Positions 32,076 through 43,426 of a stretch of DNA of 64,000 nt are shown here, piece after piece. The position numbers and the translations under genes are program-made. The notes under the pieces were generated by a model. The model saw only the letters and a program-made list of their open reading frames with translations, did not search any database and was not told where the DNA came from. The stretch is taken from positions 1,352,001 to 1,416,000 of the forward strand of contig NC_065913.1 of NCBI RefSeq assembly GCF_905147045.1. Direction: 5' to 3'. Origin of the DNA: Nymphalis io (lineage: Eukaryota > Arthropoda > Insecta > Lepidoptera > Nymphalidae). Every line of letters begins with the position of its first letter. The stretch's first letter is position 1.

Positions 32076-32311
32076 CGAATTGGGCCACCTAATCGGCATT
32101 GGTACTGTAAAATATTAAAAATCCCTTGCATTGTCAACGCACCACCAACATTGGGAGCTAAGGTGGTATGTTTTGTGCCTGTAGTAACTCTGGTTCAATC
32201 ATATCGAATCAAAACATATCAATATTAAGTGTTGCTGTCTAGCAGGAAAATATGTGATAAGTAGATGTTACATACCCAGACACGTTTGCACAGTGCCCTA
32301 CCACCAAGTAT
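32076..32311 (-). repeat. Repeat D, degenerate
   Basis: Block order is kept from 'gggccacctaatcggcattg' to 'gtgccctaccaccaag'. It abuts the tail of the next SINE A. Confidence 0.82.
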
Positions 32312-32313
32312 AT

Positions 32314-32622
32314 AGTAACAGTAAAAGTAACAGCCCGTTATGTCCCACTGCTGGGCTAAGACCTCCTCTCCCTTTTGAGGAGAAGGTTTGGAGCTTATTC
32401 CACCACGCTGCTCCAATGCGGGTTGGTAAAATACACATATGGTAGAATTTCAATGAAATTAGGCATATGCAGGTTTCCTCACGATGTTTTCCTTCACCGT
32501 AAAGCACGAGATGAATTATAATCACAAATTAAGCACATGATCAAATGTGGTACTTGCCCGGATTTGAACCCACGTTCATCTGTTATGATTCGCGCGTTCT
32601 AACCACTGGGCCATCTCGGCTT
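32314..32622 (-). mobile_element. SINE A, full length
   Basis: The tail repeat 'agtaacagtaaaagtaacag' is at the left end. Body and head are complete ('ccatctcggc' at 32611-32620). The three ORFs over it are shadows. Confidence 0.93.
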
Positions 32623-32941
32623 TTATGATATGTATGATATTATTTATAGTTAAAAAAACGTTATGATAATTAAAAAAGTTATACTAAGCCAAAATGATAT
32701 AACAAGATTTCTTATGTAAGATAAGTTAAAGGATAAAAACATCGTTTAAAATCTAATTAATGCCGTACATACACCCTCTATATATACTATACTGTTTTAG
32801 GATTGTGATACACACACTAGCAAATGCGATGCGACTGCGAAGTATTTAGTAAAGCTACAGTTACATCAGCGTAAGCAGGGAGAAGACATATCGAGTAAAC
32901 GTATTTATTTATTTGGACTTTTTTTTAGTTAGCCATTATAA
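32623..32941. other. AT-rich stretch
   Basis: Nothing recognised. Confidence 0.35.
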
Positions 32942-33070
32942 AATCTTAGTTCCCAAGATTGGAGGTGCATTGGTTATGTAAGGATTGGTTATTATTTCTT
33001 AAGACGCCAAAGTCGATGGGCGATAATGACTTTTTAACTTAGCCGGCCTGTCCGTCTTCCTATATATAGA
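32942..33070 (+). repeat. Repeat D 3' half
   Basis: 'aaatcttagttcccaagatt' through 'cctgtccgtcttcctatat'. Confidence 0.8.
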
Positions 33071-33749
33071 AATAAACGTAAATCTTATAAATCTTCCATC
33101 AGTGGCAGGGTTTATCCAGGCTATTGGTAGTTAAGATTCCAGACTAAATAACCTCGCCACTAAATAATTGCCATCCTTATGTATCCGATCCTTGATTCAA
33201 CAACCAAGCTAGAGCTTTTTGGCTGTTGGTTGAAACTCTTCTCCACTACTCTACGAGATAACAATTGGTTTGTTGGCCTTTACTCCCATATCCCACATGT
33301 TAGTAATCTCGTGAGAAAGTCGAGCTATTAAATTAAACATCGCTTTGCTGATACACACAAGTGTGCTCAATCCTTAAAATCGACACATACCCCCTGACCT
33401 TACCGAACTTCCTCATAACATAGTTCTATAATTGTTATTATAACCTTAATTCTGTCCCCAGTGTACTTTGACGAGTTTAGGGTTAAATTGAAACTTAGTG
33501 GGTAATTATTATTTGCTAAATATGCAAGAGGTTATTAATTAATGTCTAATGACTTCTTGGAGACGGTGACATTTTGGATCAAATATTTAGATTTTAATAG
33601 ATTTAGGAGATTTATCTTAAGTGTTACTTTGATCCTAATTAAATGATAAGCATGATGTTTTAAGGCTTCGAGGGTAGGTTCTACCCTAAATTCAAGTATC
33701 AGTAATTTTACTCGTTACTTAGTGTCGGGACTTCTCTGGCTACGTGCGA
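33071..33749. other. Repeat-poor stretch
   Basis: A 7-bp stem-loop (agggtag/ctaccct) lies near 33672-33688. No coding or family match. Confidence 0.4.
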
Positions 33750-33873
33750 CCTATTTATCAGATATAAACCGCGAAACAGCAATGTTTGGTATTTTTGTAG
33801 GGTTTGGAGGGTAAGTGAGCCAGTTTAACAGACACAAGACAAATACCATCTTAGTTTCCGAAGGCGGTGATGT
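33750..33873 (+). repeat. Repeat D middle part
   Basis: 'ccgcgaaacagcaatgtttg' to 'cttagtttccgaaggcggtg'. A D copy in opposite orientation follows 16 bp later. Confidence 0.75.
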
Positions 33874-33889
33874 ATACCCATAAACAACA

Positions 33890-34152
33890 CTTTTTTTATA
33901 TAGTATAGCTGATGGTCACCAACGCCCATAGACATTGGCATTGTAAGCAAAGTTAACCATTGCTTACATCGTCAATCCGCCACCAACCTTGGAAACTAAG
34001 ATGTTATGTACCTTGTGCCTGTAATTACACTGGCTCACTCACCCTTCAAACTGGAACACAACAATACCACGTACTTCTGTTTTGCGGTAGAATATCTGAT
34101 GAGTGGGTGGTACCTACCCAGACGAGCTAGCACAAAGCCCCTACCACCAGTA
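33890..34152 (-). repeat. Repeat D, near full length
   Basis: Poly-T start, then 'gatggtcaccaacgcccata' to 'aagcccctaccaccagta'. 'aggcggacgagcatatgggc' is deleted. Confidence 0.9.
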
Positions 34153-34731
34153 TAATAAAATGAAATAAAAATACGATTTATTATAAGCAATTAAAGTACT
34201 TTTCGTTTGCGATCGCAAAATTTAACAAATTTCATTAAACAAGTGGAATTATCTTTTGGCTTTACTGTAACCGAAAACTTATTTCTCATTTATAACTAAT
34301 TTTCTTGCCAAATTACGTCACAAACATGTAAACCAAAAAATTTTGCTCATTAGTAACGTAGCAGTGAATCAGAGGATGTCGACTATTTTAATTGTTCCTG
34401 GGTGGGCCATTAACAATGGATCGGTTCGGCCGTTTCGCGAAATGGCCAGCTCAATGATTTAGATTTTGGCTTCTACTGGAAATATTGTTTGAAGTATGGC
34501 CGTTTCAATATTATTTATGTTTGTTTTGGAGAAATATGTTTATTATTTATATGAAAAATATACTAAATTTTAATATTATTTACCTTCAGTTTTATCTCTT
34601 GTAGTAAATTGGCTCCCTGTATTCTATGAAGAATAATAAATTCCAACCTAAATATTCATAAATATAACGTATTTATATTATATACTTGTATTTTTAGTAT
34701 GTATTGATAACATAATTTATTTATTGATATA
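34153..34731. other. AT-rich stretch with a near-perfect 20-bp palindrome
   Basis: 34428-34447 reads ggccgtttcgcgaaatggcc, palindromic but for one pair. Nothing else was recognised. Confidence 0.4.
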
Positions 34732-35059
34732 TATGTATTTTAGATGGCCCAGTATTAAGAACGCGTGAATCTTAACCGATGATCGTGGGTTCAAACCCGG
34801 TCAAGAACCACTGAATTTTCATGTGCTTAATTTGTGTTTATAATTCATCTCGTGCTTGACGGTGAAGGAAAACATCATGAGGAAACCTGCATGTGTCTAA
34901 TTTCATTGAAATTCTGTCACATGTGTATTCTACCAACCCGCATTGGAGCAGCGTGGTGGAATAAGCTCCAAACCTTCTCCCCAAAAAGGGAGAGGAGGCC
35001 TTAGCCCAGCAGTGGGACATTAACAGGCTGTTACTGTTACTGTTACTGTATGTATTTTA
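34732..35059 (+). mobile_element. SINE A with 11-bp TSD and (TTACTG)n tail
   Basis: Exact 'tatgtatttta' at 34732-34742 and 35049-35059. The element, 34743-35048, starts at 'gatggccc', so about 10 bp of the 5' end are missing. The tail has grown to several TTACTG units (35030-35048). This is the clearest case of the A tail repeat. Confidence 0.95.
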
Positions 35060-35130
35060 TATTTATATTGACGTTTATTTATTAGTTTGTTTCTGTTATA
35101 TATTTATGTTGTTTTATTTATTTATTTATT
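35060..35130. repeat. ATTT-rich tract
   Basis: (ATTT)n run at 35113-35133, next to the poly-T end of LINE E. Confidence 0.5.
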
Positions 35131-35232
35131 TATTTTTTTATATTCGCCGGGAGGGCAAATGACTCTACTCCACCTGATGGTAAGTAGTAGTAGAGTCCAA
35201 ACCCGACGACGGCCAGTACAGACGGGAAAAAC
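35131..35232 (-). mobile_element. LINE E 3' UTR, very 5' truncated
   Basis: About 100 bp: poly-T start, 'attcgccgggagggcaaatg', the E/D shared motif with one change, and 'gacggccagtacagacggga'. It abuts LINE G after a short ATT run. Confidence 0.85.
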
Positions 35233-35249
35233 GCATTATTGTTATTATT

Positions 35250-35900
35250 ATTATTGCAGCACCACCTACGTCATATCCTATGAGTTATTCCTGACGCCGT
35301 TGGTTGGTCGCAAAGACGCAAAGTTTTTTATTTAATCTAATACATAACTTAAATGATAGTCCATTTCTTTTAAGCAAAATTTACTTTAGATGTAAAAAAG
35401 TGAACACACGCAGTACTAATAATAATACCTTATTCTATTTACCCTCTACTCGAACAAATTATGCTCAAAATGAATTTATATATCGCACTTGTAAGAATTA
35501 CAATAAGAAGTTTAATGACTTGGACATGTTTTCTTTTACGCTCAATACATTTAAAAATAAAGTTTGTGGGCATTTGTCAATTTAGTTATTTTTTTTAATA
35601 TATATATATATATATATAATATATATATTCTTATATAATATATATATTATATATATCTTGTTAATTATTATTTATAATTTACTAATTTGCTTGTTTACTG
35701 CCATTCATAAATTAGTTTTAAGTGGAAACTGGATTGGTATGTGAACGGGTTAATTGTTGTATAATGTATGTGGTGTTTTCTGTACGTTTCCCAATTATAA
35801 TAAAAAAAAGTTTTATGCTACTCTTATTTAGGTTGTATCCATGTTTTGTAATATTTATTTTTAATCTTTCTGATGTATTATAAAGTACCAAGTAAGTACG
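35250..35900 (+). pseudogene. LINE G: reverse transcriptase C-terminus and 3' UTR
   Basis: 35254-35330 in one frame reads TTYVISYELF. A frame change near 35300 leads to SFLFNLIHNLNDSPFLLSKI, then FYLPSTRTNYAQNEFIYRTC and LDMFSFTLNTFKNKV, ending at a TAG (35583-35585). This pattern (RTNY box followed by LD.F...FK) is typical of the C-terminal end of insect non-LTR reverse transcriptases. Clade not assigned. The 3' UTR holds an AT microsatellite (35599-35660), a block repeated at 49372-49545, and one repeated at 12225-12262. Broken and non-functional. Confidence 0.7.
35599..35660. repeat. AT dinucleotide microsatellite
   Basis: (TA)n tract, interrupted, inside the LINE G 3' UTR. Confidence 0.85.
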
Positions 35901-36299
35901 AAACATATTATATCAATTGGCTGTTATTTTTACTTTAGTAACAAAACTGGTCGATGAAAGCTTGTCGTAAATATAATTCTATTTTATAAAATCCTTACAA
36001 AAGTATACGCAATATTTTTTTAAATTACTATAAAATTTGAATTCTTTTAGTAAGCAATTTTTAAGACTTGATTTAATAAAGACGAACTACATTGAAATTA
36101 TTTAAAAAATATTCAAACAAAAATACTTTTTTAATAAAAATTGGTAACAAATATGTAGTGGGTTCGGATCCAGCAATTCATGGCTTAGAATATTGGTGAA
36201 TTTTTAAATTCAAATTATTCTTTATTGGTAAATAAAATAGAGTAACAATACAATTATTATAATAAAATACAAACATATTATCGATCATATGTTGGAAAA
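35901..36299. other. AT-rich stretch
   Basis: Nothing recognised. Confidence 0.35.
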
Positions 36300-36512
36300 G
36301 GTGATAGGGCTTTGCAAGCCCATTTGGGATCACCCACTCATTAGATATTCTACCGCCAAATGTCAATACTCCGTATTGTAGTTCCCAAGATTGGTGGCGC
36401 ATTGGCGATGTAAGGGATGATTATTATATCTTATGCCGTCAATGTCTGTAGGCGGTGGTGACTTCACATCATCAGTTGGATCGTGTGCCCGTCTGTTTAT
36501 ATAATATAAAAG
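36300..36512 (+). repeat. Repeat D with internal deletion
   Basis: It runs from 'gtgatagggctttgcaagcc' and jumps from 'actccgtattgta' straight to 'gttcccaagattggtggcgc'. The end is degenerate. Confidence 0.85.
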
Positions 36513-36623
36513 AATGCAAGTATTTCTTCTCAATAGAAGAGGCGTTAGACCAAGTAAAAAAAACATTATATACTAACTTATGACACGCGTAGTGAAAGTT
36601 TTTGACATTCACATAAACATAAC

Positions 36624-36777
36624 CTTCAGAAATTCCACATACTTCTCCTTCAAATGTCCTTTAATTCGTTTCTTCAGTAATAAAACGATTTCTAATGTTA
36701 TTAAACAAAACGCCACGAAGCATAACTCGGGCGAGTCGTGTATTGTAACGGGATCAAAGCCAACTAAACCCGTAATA
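36624..36777 (-). CDS. Possible internal exon, unknown membrane-protein-like
   Basis: The minus strand has a good acceptor: 'ttttctgctaacc' with a branch-like CTAAC, a T-rich tract and 'ttattatag' (AG at 36778-36779). It then stays open for 154 nt to 'ctgaag', followed by GT ('gttatg', 36618-36623), a moderate donor. The phase-1 translation reads TGLVGFDPVTIHDSPELCFV, then a hydrophobic run AFCLITLEIVLLL, then basic KKRIKGHLKEKYVEFLK. Third positions are richer in G and C than the surroundings, unlike most chance frames here. No partner exon was found in the window and I do not recognise the family. It may be a real exon of a long-intron gene, a duplicated exon or chance. Confidence 0.33.
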
Positions 36778-36949
36778 CTATAATAAAAGGTTAGCAGAAA
36801 ACCAAAATTTAATTTCATGGAAACTACATCGAATAAGGGTGAAATTAGCCAACATTGTATTTTGGGGTGTAGCGGATGTACATTCACAGGATGTGGTCTG
36901 TTTATCTGATATTATACATGCAAATGTAACTCCGCCTGTATATTACGCG

Positions 36950-37050
36950 TTCACAGATAAATCATCATTCATCGTCATCATCCTTTTCTCGTCCACTGCT
37001 GGTCATAGGTACAATGGCACGCCACTGAGCTCGATCTTCAGCTCTCAATC
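36950..37050 (-). mobile_element. RTE-like LINE 3' end fragment
   Basis: On the minus strand: 'ctcagtggcgtgccattgta', then 'cctatgaccagcagtggacg' and a tail of GATGAT-type repeats (36963-36985). This is the usual 3' end of lepidopteran RTE-type elements ('cagcagtggac'). Confidence 0.6.
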
Positions 37051-37067
37051 TCAATCTCCAAAGAGAT

Positions 37068-37185
37068 AAATCAATAAACCGATTTTGATGAAATTTGGTA
37101 TACACTTGGCTTACACATAGGATATAGGCAATTTTTTATAAATAACAACTCGGCCCTAAAAGGCTATCGAAGCCCCGGGTGGAAA
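37068..37185 (+). repeat. Repeat F middle part
   Basis: 'aaaccgattttgatgaaatt' and 'tggtatacacttggc' are F landmarks. 'gaagccccgggtggaaacta' marks the end. Confidence 0.55.
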
Positions 37186-37251
37186 CTAATTAATATAAAT
37201 GACTAATAGTTGTTCGTATACTTCGCCAAATTATTTTATATATACATGTTC

Positions 37252-37382
37252 TTTTATTTCATAAAATAGCTAGGCGGATGAGCAAATGGGCCACCTGATG
37301 GATGGTAAATGGTCACGACCACCTTTAGACATAGGCACTGTTGGAAATATTACCCATCCCATACATCGCCACTACGCCACAA
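37252..37382 (-). repeat. Repeat D, A-rich half
   Basis: 'taggcggatgagcaaatggg' to 'catacatcgccactacgcca'. 'gatg' is duplicated in 'ctgatggatggtaaatggtc'. Confidence 0.8.
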
Positions 37383-37871
37383 TAATCACCTTTCAAAATT
37401 TGCCATTTTAATGTACATAATACCTTTGAATCATATGTTTAAAATATTTAACTTATGAGTTAGTAAACTCGCAAATAGCCATATTAACTTAAAAAAAATA
37501 TTTTGATACTACAGACAGACAGTTCAATTTCATTGAATACATTATTATATATCTATTTAATAAACAAATATTACAAGTTTGCTTCTTCCATTTGCTTTAA
37601 TTCGAGGTGAAAAGGTCCAGTATCATATACGGGACGCGGTCAGGGGTCGGCTTTGCGGCGACTACACGCTCTGCAAAGTTACATCATAGCTGGCCAAGGC
37701 TTTATGCGAGTTAATAATTCTATTTTGAATATTTTGTCGCAGATTTCACATGATATTACCGGATTTCGGAACTATAAATTAGGAATAGTTATGGAAATTA
37801 TTATTGTTAATTATTCCGAAAGATTGTAGTTCTCAGTATTCATTATATGCAATTGTTTTTTTTTATTATGA
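37383..37871. other. AT-rich stretch with a GC patch
   Basis: 37620-37690 is GC-richer ('gggacgcggtcaggggtcgg'). No frame or domain supports a gene. Confidence 0.35.
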
Positions 37872-38083
37872 TTTTTTATAGTATATGTAGGTGGAGCATA
37901 TGGGCCACCTGATTTTAAGTGGTATTGGCATTATAAGAAATGTTAATCATCGCTTACATCGCCAATACGCCATCAACCTTGGGAACTAAGATGTTATGTC
38001 CCTTAAAACCGAAACGTAGAATATCTGATAAGTGGGTGGTACCTACGCAGACCAGCTTGCACGAAACCCTACCACCAGTGATA
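37872..38083 (-). repeat. Repeat D with internal deletion
   Basis: The block between 'gttatgtccctt' and 'aaaaccgaaacgtagaatat' is lost. Both ends are present. Confidence 0.87.
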
Positions 38084-38184
38084 CCACCACCATCTCAATT
38101 AAATAATAACTATTGCCGCTGTTTTATTTAAGTTTAGTTAGTATTATTCCGTAAGGCTGTTATTAAAATTTCCTCAAGGAAACA

Positions 38185-38722
38185 CGGGGTTCTGAACAAA
38201 GTGCGGCGTTTTTTCACGCGACAACAACTGCTCCTGTCATACAAAACGCAGGTACGGTCTTGCGTTGAATATTGCTCGTATCTTTCGGATGGCTCCGCTA
38301 AGTACCTACTGGAGCTAGCAGCGTCGAGAGATAGCAGCGCTAAGCGCTTTCTATAGAATGTATCACGGCGAGTGCTCTGAGGAATTATTCTCCCTCATTC
38401 CTTCTTCCCCTTTCCTTCACAAGTCTAGGCGTGCTGGCTCTCGATGTCACCGCCTTACTGTAACATCAATTCCATCGCTCGCATCAATTTGTCGCACCAC
38501 TAAAAAATGTAATTCTTTACCAGCACACGTGTTCCCCTCTTACATCCTGGGTTTCTTCAAACGAGGCGTGAAGAGGCATCTTGCGGGCTAGCAAGGTGGG
38601 GGCGGCAAGTACAGACCATTATTCCCGACTGTACTAGCCATCGTCGCGTTTGGACTCCACTACCAGTTACCATCAGGTGTCAGTGGTGTGAGTGGAATCA
38701 TTTGCTTTCCCGATATATAAAA
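38185..38722 (+). pseudogene. LINE E: RT C-terminus with deletion, and 3' UTR
   Basis: The first frame reads KVRRFFTRQQLLLSYKTQVR and VEYCSYLSDGSAKYLLEL, then a deletion removes the HAVRIIGD region. The next frame reads FYRMYHGECSEELFSLIPSS, SRCHRLTVTSIPS, NSLPAHVFPS, FKRGVKRHLAG, with a stop TAG at 38589-38591. The 3' UTR has a changed E/D motif ('accagttaccatcaggtgtc') and a short A-rich end. It is the only E copy on the plus strand. Not functional. Confidence 0.85.
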
Positions 38723-38745
38723 AAAATATGTTATTACACTAGTCT

Positions 38746-39060
38746 CTTGATGATGTCCTCCAGACCGACTTTGGCTAGCTGCGCAGGAGATATTATAGTG
38801 CACAAGTGTGTGCGCAAACACAGGTGTACTATCTATTTCCTCACTCTTATTATGCGATGGAACGGCAACCCGTCACGAGCGGAGAGTGTTCAGGCGTAGA
38901 ACCAACAGCTTAATGTGCTTTCCGAGCCACGGGAATGAAACACTTCCAACTTCCAGACTTTGGGGTGCTGCTGCGAATTTTCGACAAGAAAACTCAATAA
39001 CATTTTACTGGCCAAACCTGGGTTTTGAAGCAAGGACCACGAGATCTGCCGTCTTATAAT
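38746..39060 (-). mobile_element. SINE B, near full length
   Basis: Starts 'gatgtcctccagaccgactt'. Body well kept. Head degenerate ('gccaaacctgggttttgaag'), ending around 39060. The ORFs of 65 and 83 codons are shadows. Confidence 0.88.
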
Positions 39061-40526
39061 ATATAGACAGTATATGGCAAAATTAAATAGGTATTTGAGA
39101 GTCGAGTTATGGATTCAGACGAGAAAAACCGGTAAGAATCTTAAAAAAAAATTACATGGACATTTATATTTATATATCCTGTAACAACGAATACTAATTC
39201 CAAGCTCTTCTATCGTTTACAATGTATAATATAATAAGTATTATTTATTCAAAAAAAAATATCTCGAGTTTACTTTCGAATTTACTTATTGATAAATATA
39301 AAGTATTCACAATTCTTCTTCATGAGAATATCCACCGTAATCAAAAATCTGTCACCCAAAAAGCAAATTAGGTTACTATGTAAGGAAGCTATCTAGACCA
39401 TGCTGTAATGACTAGCTCTAGCGTTATGTTTATCTGTCCTCTTATAGTTTGAACAAAGCTGCGAAAGGGGTGACCATGACGTAATTTATTTTATATAATC
39501 CTGCAATCAACTTGAAACTGACAGCTGTCATAGTTTGCCATATTGAAATTGCTTATCGATATAAAAGCCATTTGCTATAATTTTCAAATAAATATATTAA
39601 CACAGAATAATAATATAAGGACCATTATATACAATAATTTAGTTAAATTCGTATATTGGAATTAATTATTACAACCGATTATTTAAAACTAATTAAAATA
39701 ATTTCATCTCAAATCCTTATTCATTATGATCGTTACAAGCAATTAGCCATGCCATTAGCTTATGTCGTTCACATGGATTAGTAATGTCGAATGAAATATA
39801 AAAGTACTTTGTATAATATATGAAAATGGTATTTAATACCATCAATAGCAGCAGAAATACCCAACTGTCATAGTCAGATAGAGACAATGTCAGTATGGAA
39901 TCATAGTTCCTGTTGCCCACTCACTATAACTCGTATGCAGATAGCTAGTCTTTGATATTAGCCGAAATATCTACTAGAAGGACATTTGTGTTATTATCAA
40001 GGAAATTGTGTAATATATAATGTTTTATCATTCATTCGCTTCATATACTAACCGACCACGAACAATGGAAAGAAAACTCCTAAAAACAAATTTCAGTTAC
40101 GTGAATTAAAACGTGTGTTGCGTGATACCAACTTTGTTCACCAAAACTTTAATGCAATACCATTCATCTATGTTTTTTTTTTGTATACAATACGTTGTTA
40201 TTTTTAACTTATGTTTATTTTTGGTTTGTTTTTGTATTTTATAGCAACTTTTAATCAATCCACAGTGCACAATAAAACAATGTGTGCTTTATATTGCACT
40301 GATTGTTATAATATTACCTATATAATTAAAAACGAATAAATACATTAAAGGAAATGGCATAGGTACCAAGGTACACACGAGAATTGAGGTGTAAATAATA
40401 AATCTTACGCTGACGTCAGCCTACGCTCGAAATCTTACTCTTATTGTCTGACGCTCGAAGTCTCAGTTAGCCCCTACCGTGTATTGAGATATTCTAATGA
40501 ATAATTTAATTCATTTTGTTTTTCAG
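39061..40526. other. Longest repeat-poor stretch in the middle of the window
   Basis: About 1.5 kb of AT-rich DNA with no family match. ORFs reach only 67 codons (39717-39920, minus), with no domain. No promoter, tRNA or ncRNA recognised. Confidence 0.45.
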
Positions 40527-40776
40527 TTATTATAGAATAGCGAGGTGAACGAGCATATGAGCATATGGGATGGTAAGTAGTCACCAACGCCCATAGATAT
40601 TGGCATTGTAAGAAATGTTAACCATCGCTTACATCATTAATGCGCCACCAACCTTGGGAACTAAGATGTGACATGACATCTTATTTTACTTGTGCCTGTA
40701 ATTACACTGGCTCACTCACACTTCAAACCGGAAACACAACAATACCAATAATATTACACAAACCCTTGTCACCTTA
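40527..40776 (-). repeat. Repeat D with inverted duplication, start deleted
   Basis: Poly-A side intact. At 40662-40683 'taagatgt' and 'acatctta' form a new stem at the usual site. The D start (beyond 'aacaataccaa') is lost. Confidence 0.87.
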
Positions 40777-41154
40777 CAGAAGGCTGCCCGCTGGCAAGAC
40801 ACATAAAACTTACGCTATTATGCAAAGTTCGCTAACTACGTAAAGACAATAAACGTATGGAGGAGATGAGCCAGTTTTCGAGATAAAATCCACTGCAAAA
40901 TATTGTTTAAATTACGTACTGAATTATTTTTTATTTGGCAAGTTATATTGCGTACTTCATTCGTATACTTGTGTTACTGTATGAATATTTATTTTGACCA
41001 CATTATTAAATTTATATAATAAATAGTCTAGCAAATGGTGATTAGTAGTCACCATCCTATAACTTTGGTGCTGCTTGATCTTACTTACCAACAGTAAAGT
41101 ATTAAAATATGCTTCAAGCATGTAGATCATGTGCATGGCAAACGTAGTAATAAC
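40777..41154. other. AT-rich stretch
   Basis: Nothing recognised. Confidence 0.35.
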
Positions 41155-41245
41155 GTGGAGTGAGGAAGGTGGCAGGTACGGGATGGATGGCGTTCTTTGA
41201 TGGCTTTCGTCCTGCAGTGGATGATGTCCCAGTAGATAAAGTAGA
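41155..41245 (+). repeat. Possible RTE-like LINE C-terminal remnant
   Basis: The translation KVAGTGWM resembles the 'AG..WM' end of RTE-type ORFs, and 'cctgcagtggatgatg' resembles the 3' end 'ccagcagtggac' with a GATGAT tail. Short and worn. Confidence 0.35.
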
Positions 41246-41261
41246 TTTTAACGAAAGGTCA

Positions 41262-41460
41262 CTGGTTCAAATCATAGCAAAGGTAACAAATTTGTTATGC
41301 GCGCATTTTGTGTTTATAATTATTTCCTTGTTCAGCGATGAGTGAAAACATCGCGAGCGTGTTCTGGGTGATATTCTGTCATATGTAAACCCACCAATCC
41401 TCTCTGAAGCAGCATGGTGGAATTATATCTTAAACTAATTGAAACATTCATAGACAGTTA
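41262..41460 (+). repeat. SINE A, degenerate
   Basis: 'ttggttcaaatcatagcaaa'-type B box, 'ttttgtgtttataattattt', 'gaaaacatcgcgagcgtgtt' and 'gaagcagcatggtggaatta' are in order. Confidence 0.65.
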
Positions 41461-42096
41461 TGACTAGAAAAGAAGCCATTTTAATGTATATCTTACAAGA
41501 TAAAATGAACATTGATTATGAAAGTTTGCTTACAATTTACCAAGAATACAGAAAAAGTCAAAGGTTACCTAATCCCCCCTTTTACACAAGTGTGAAGCCG
41601 GTCAATTCAGTAAACATATTTTTTATAGCATTTTCTTCTATAGAAAGCTAATAAATACCAAGAGATTAGTAGCCATTTTGGGTAATGCCAGCCGTTGTCA
41701 CATATGTTGTGGGTGGTTTACGTGTAATGTGAAACTCGTAACCTGCTTATATGCGGTTGCGTCACGTCATTTAATAGGTTGGGTAGCGGGTTGCGGTTTG
41801 TGTTGAAAAAACTGTTGTTTGTGTATTTACTAATCATTTGATACGAATGTCATTTAAAAATATCGAATTTTTAATCTTTGACAATTTAAGTATTCGTTAA
41901 AAATATTTTAATTACATAAAAATCTTTTTTTTGTATTATATTAATATGTGTAATATTTACATAATTATTGCTATGTAAAAATTTATCTTGTACTTAGTTA
42001 CTTAGTACATAAATTTGAAAATGTAATAGCCAAAGGCAGTTTAGAAGACATCGCTAGTTAATAAGTAATTTTTATAGCCTTATTTTTAAATCATCT
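41461..42096. other. AT-rich stretch
   Basis: 63-codon frame at 41460-41651 without support. Nothing else. Confidence 0.35.
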
Positions 42097-42320
42097 GATG
42101 CCAATCTGACCAATTTCAAAAGAGATTAGCCAACTACACATATATTATAGTGCACAAGTGTGTGCGCAAACACAGATAAATAATCTATTCCCTCATTTCA
42201 TAGTCCAATTGGACGACAATCCGACGCAAATGGAATGACTTCAGGCGGAGGATAAATGGCTTTAAGTGCTTTCTGAGGCACGGAAATGTACACACTTCAA
42301 ACTTCCAGAATTCAAAAATA
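42097..42320 (-). repeat. SINE B, head missing
   Basis: 'agagattagccaactacaca', 'gtgcacaagtgtgtgcgcaa' and 'cacacttcaaacttccagaa'. The tRNA-like part is absent. Confidence 0.85.
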
Positions 42321-42994
42321 AATTAATTTAAATTTTCATATTATTAGTTTATTATTATTATTCATTATTTAATTGTATCGCACTCAACTATTTATTTATC
42401 TATTCCAATTTAATTTATTTTAAAGAAAAAGCTGAAATGGTCTAAAGAAAAACACACGTTATAATAGACATATATAAGGTTAAAATTACAAAAGCATACA
42501 CGTTAGCGGCATAGAAGCCTACATATGTAACTAGGTACAAGTTTGAAAACCTTCATACAGTTTCACTTTTCTAAAAGTTAGTTTTCGTGAAGTACATTAA
42601 TGTTATGTTTGTTGATATTTTATGAATATCAGTTATTTTCAAGAAGGAAAGAGGAATTCCCTGAATATTTATCTTTAATAGAAAGAACGCATAATGTCGA
42701 GAGTCTTCCTTTGAAAATGGTTAGAGTAATATAAATATAAATTAAGAGAATTACATAAATAGTATTATTTTCGAAATTCAAACCGCAATATTCGGTTACG
42801 TGGTCCACCCACGATGCCATTGCGCCTCTCGACTAATGCATTTATTTATTTATTCTTACATAATATAATTAACTATATACATTACTTTTTTATTGTAATT
42901 CACATTTAAGACAGTTTTGCGTTTATCCGTGTTTGCGTCTAGTTGCAAATCTCGAGGTCTTAAGTTCAAACTCCTCCTCAAAGACCAAAAAAGA
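42321..42994. other. AT-rich stretch
   Basis: Short ATT run at 42340-42365. Nothing else was recognised. Confidence 0.35.
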
Positions 42995-43296
42995 GTGAAA
43001 GTTACTGTCTGTAATTGTTCCACAGCTTGGCTTAGGTCGCCTTTCCGTTTTGAGGAAAAGATTTGGAACTCCACCACGCTGACCCATGCGGGTTGGAAAC
43101 ATGTGTGGAAGATCCGACACATGCAGGTTTCCTTACGATGTTTTTCTTCACCATCAAGCAAGAGATGAATTATAAACACAAAAGAAAATTAAATACATGA
43201 ACATTCCTTCACGCCTTCAGCCTGCTTGCCCGGGCATAAACTAGCAGTCTTCAGTTACCATTAACATATTCTAGCCACAAGGTCATCTCAAGCAAA
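42995..43296 (-). repeat. SINE A, degenerate with short insertions
   Basis: 'gtttggaactccaccacgct'-like block, 'cacatgcaggtttccttacg' and 'gcttgcccgggcataaacta'. A small insertion sits at 43206-43222. ORFs here are shadows. Confidence 0.75.
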
Positions 43297-43301
43297 GTAT
43301 T

Positions 43302-43426
43302 TTTCTGACAGCATGGAAATTGATCGTATTACACATGTGTCTCGAAAAGCGCTTAAAATCGTTGGTGAACTCTCTCCGGCCATATCGGGTTTAATAGTAG
43401 AGAGTCAAACTGTGTTTCAACAAGCT
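43302..43426 (+). repeat. SINE B body fragment
   Basis: 'tgtctcgaaaagcgcttaaa' and 'tgaactctctccggccatat'. Directly follows the A copy. Confidence 0.6.

Noticed and set aside
42856..43179. 107-codon minus-strand ORF
   Set aside because: It is a translation of a degenerate SINE A copy.
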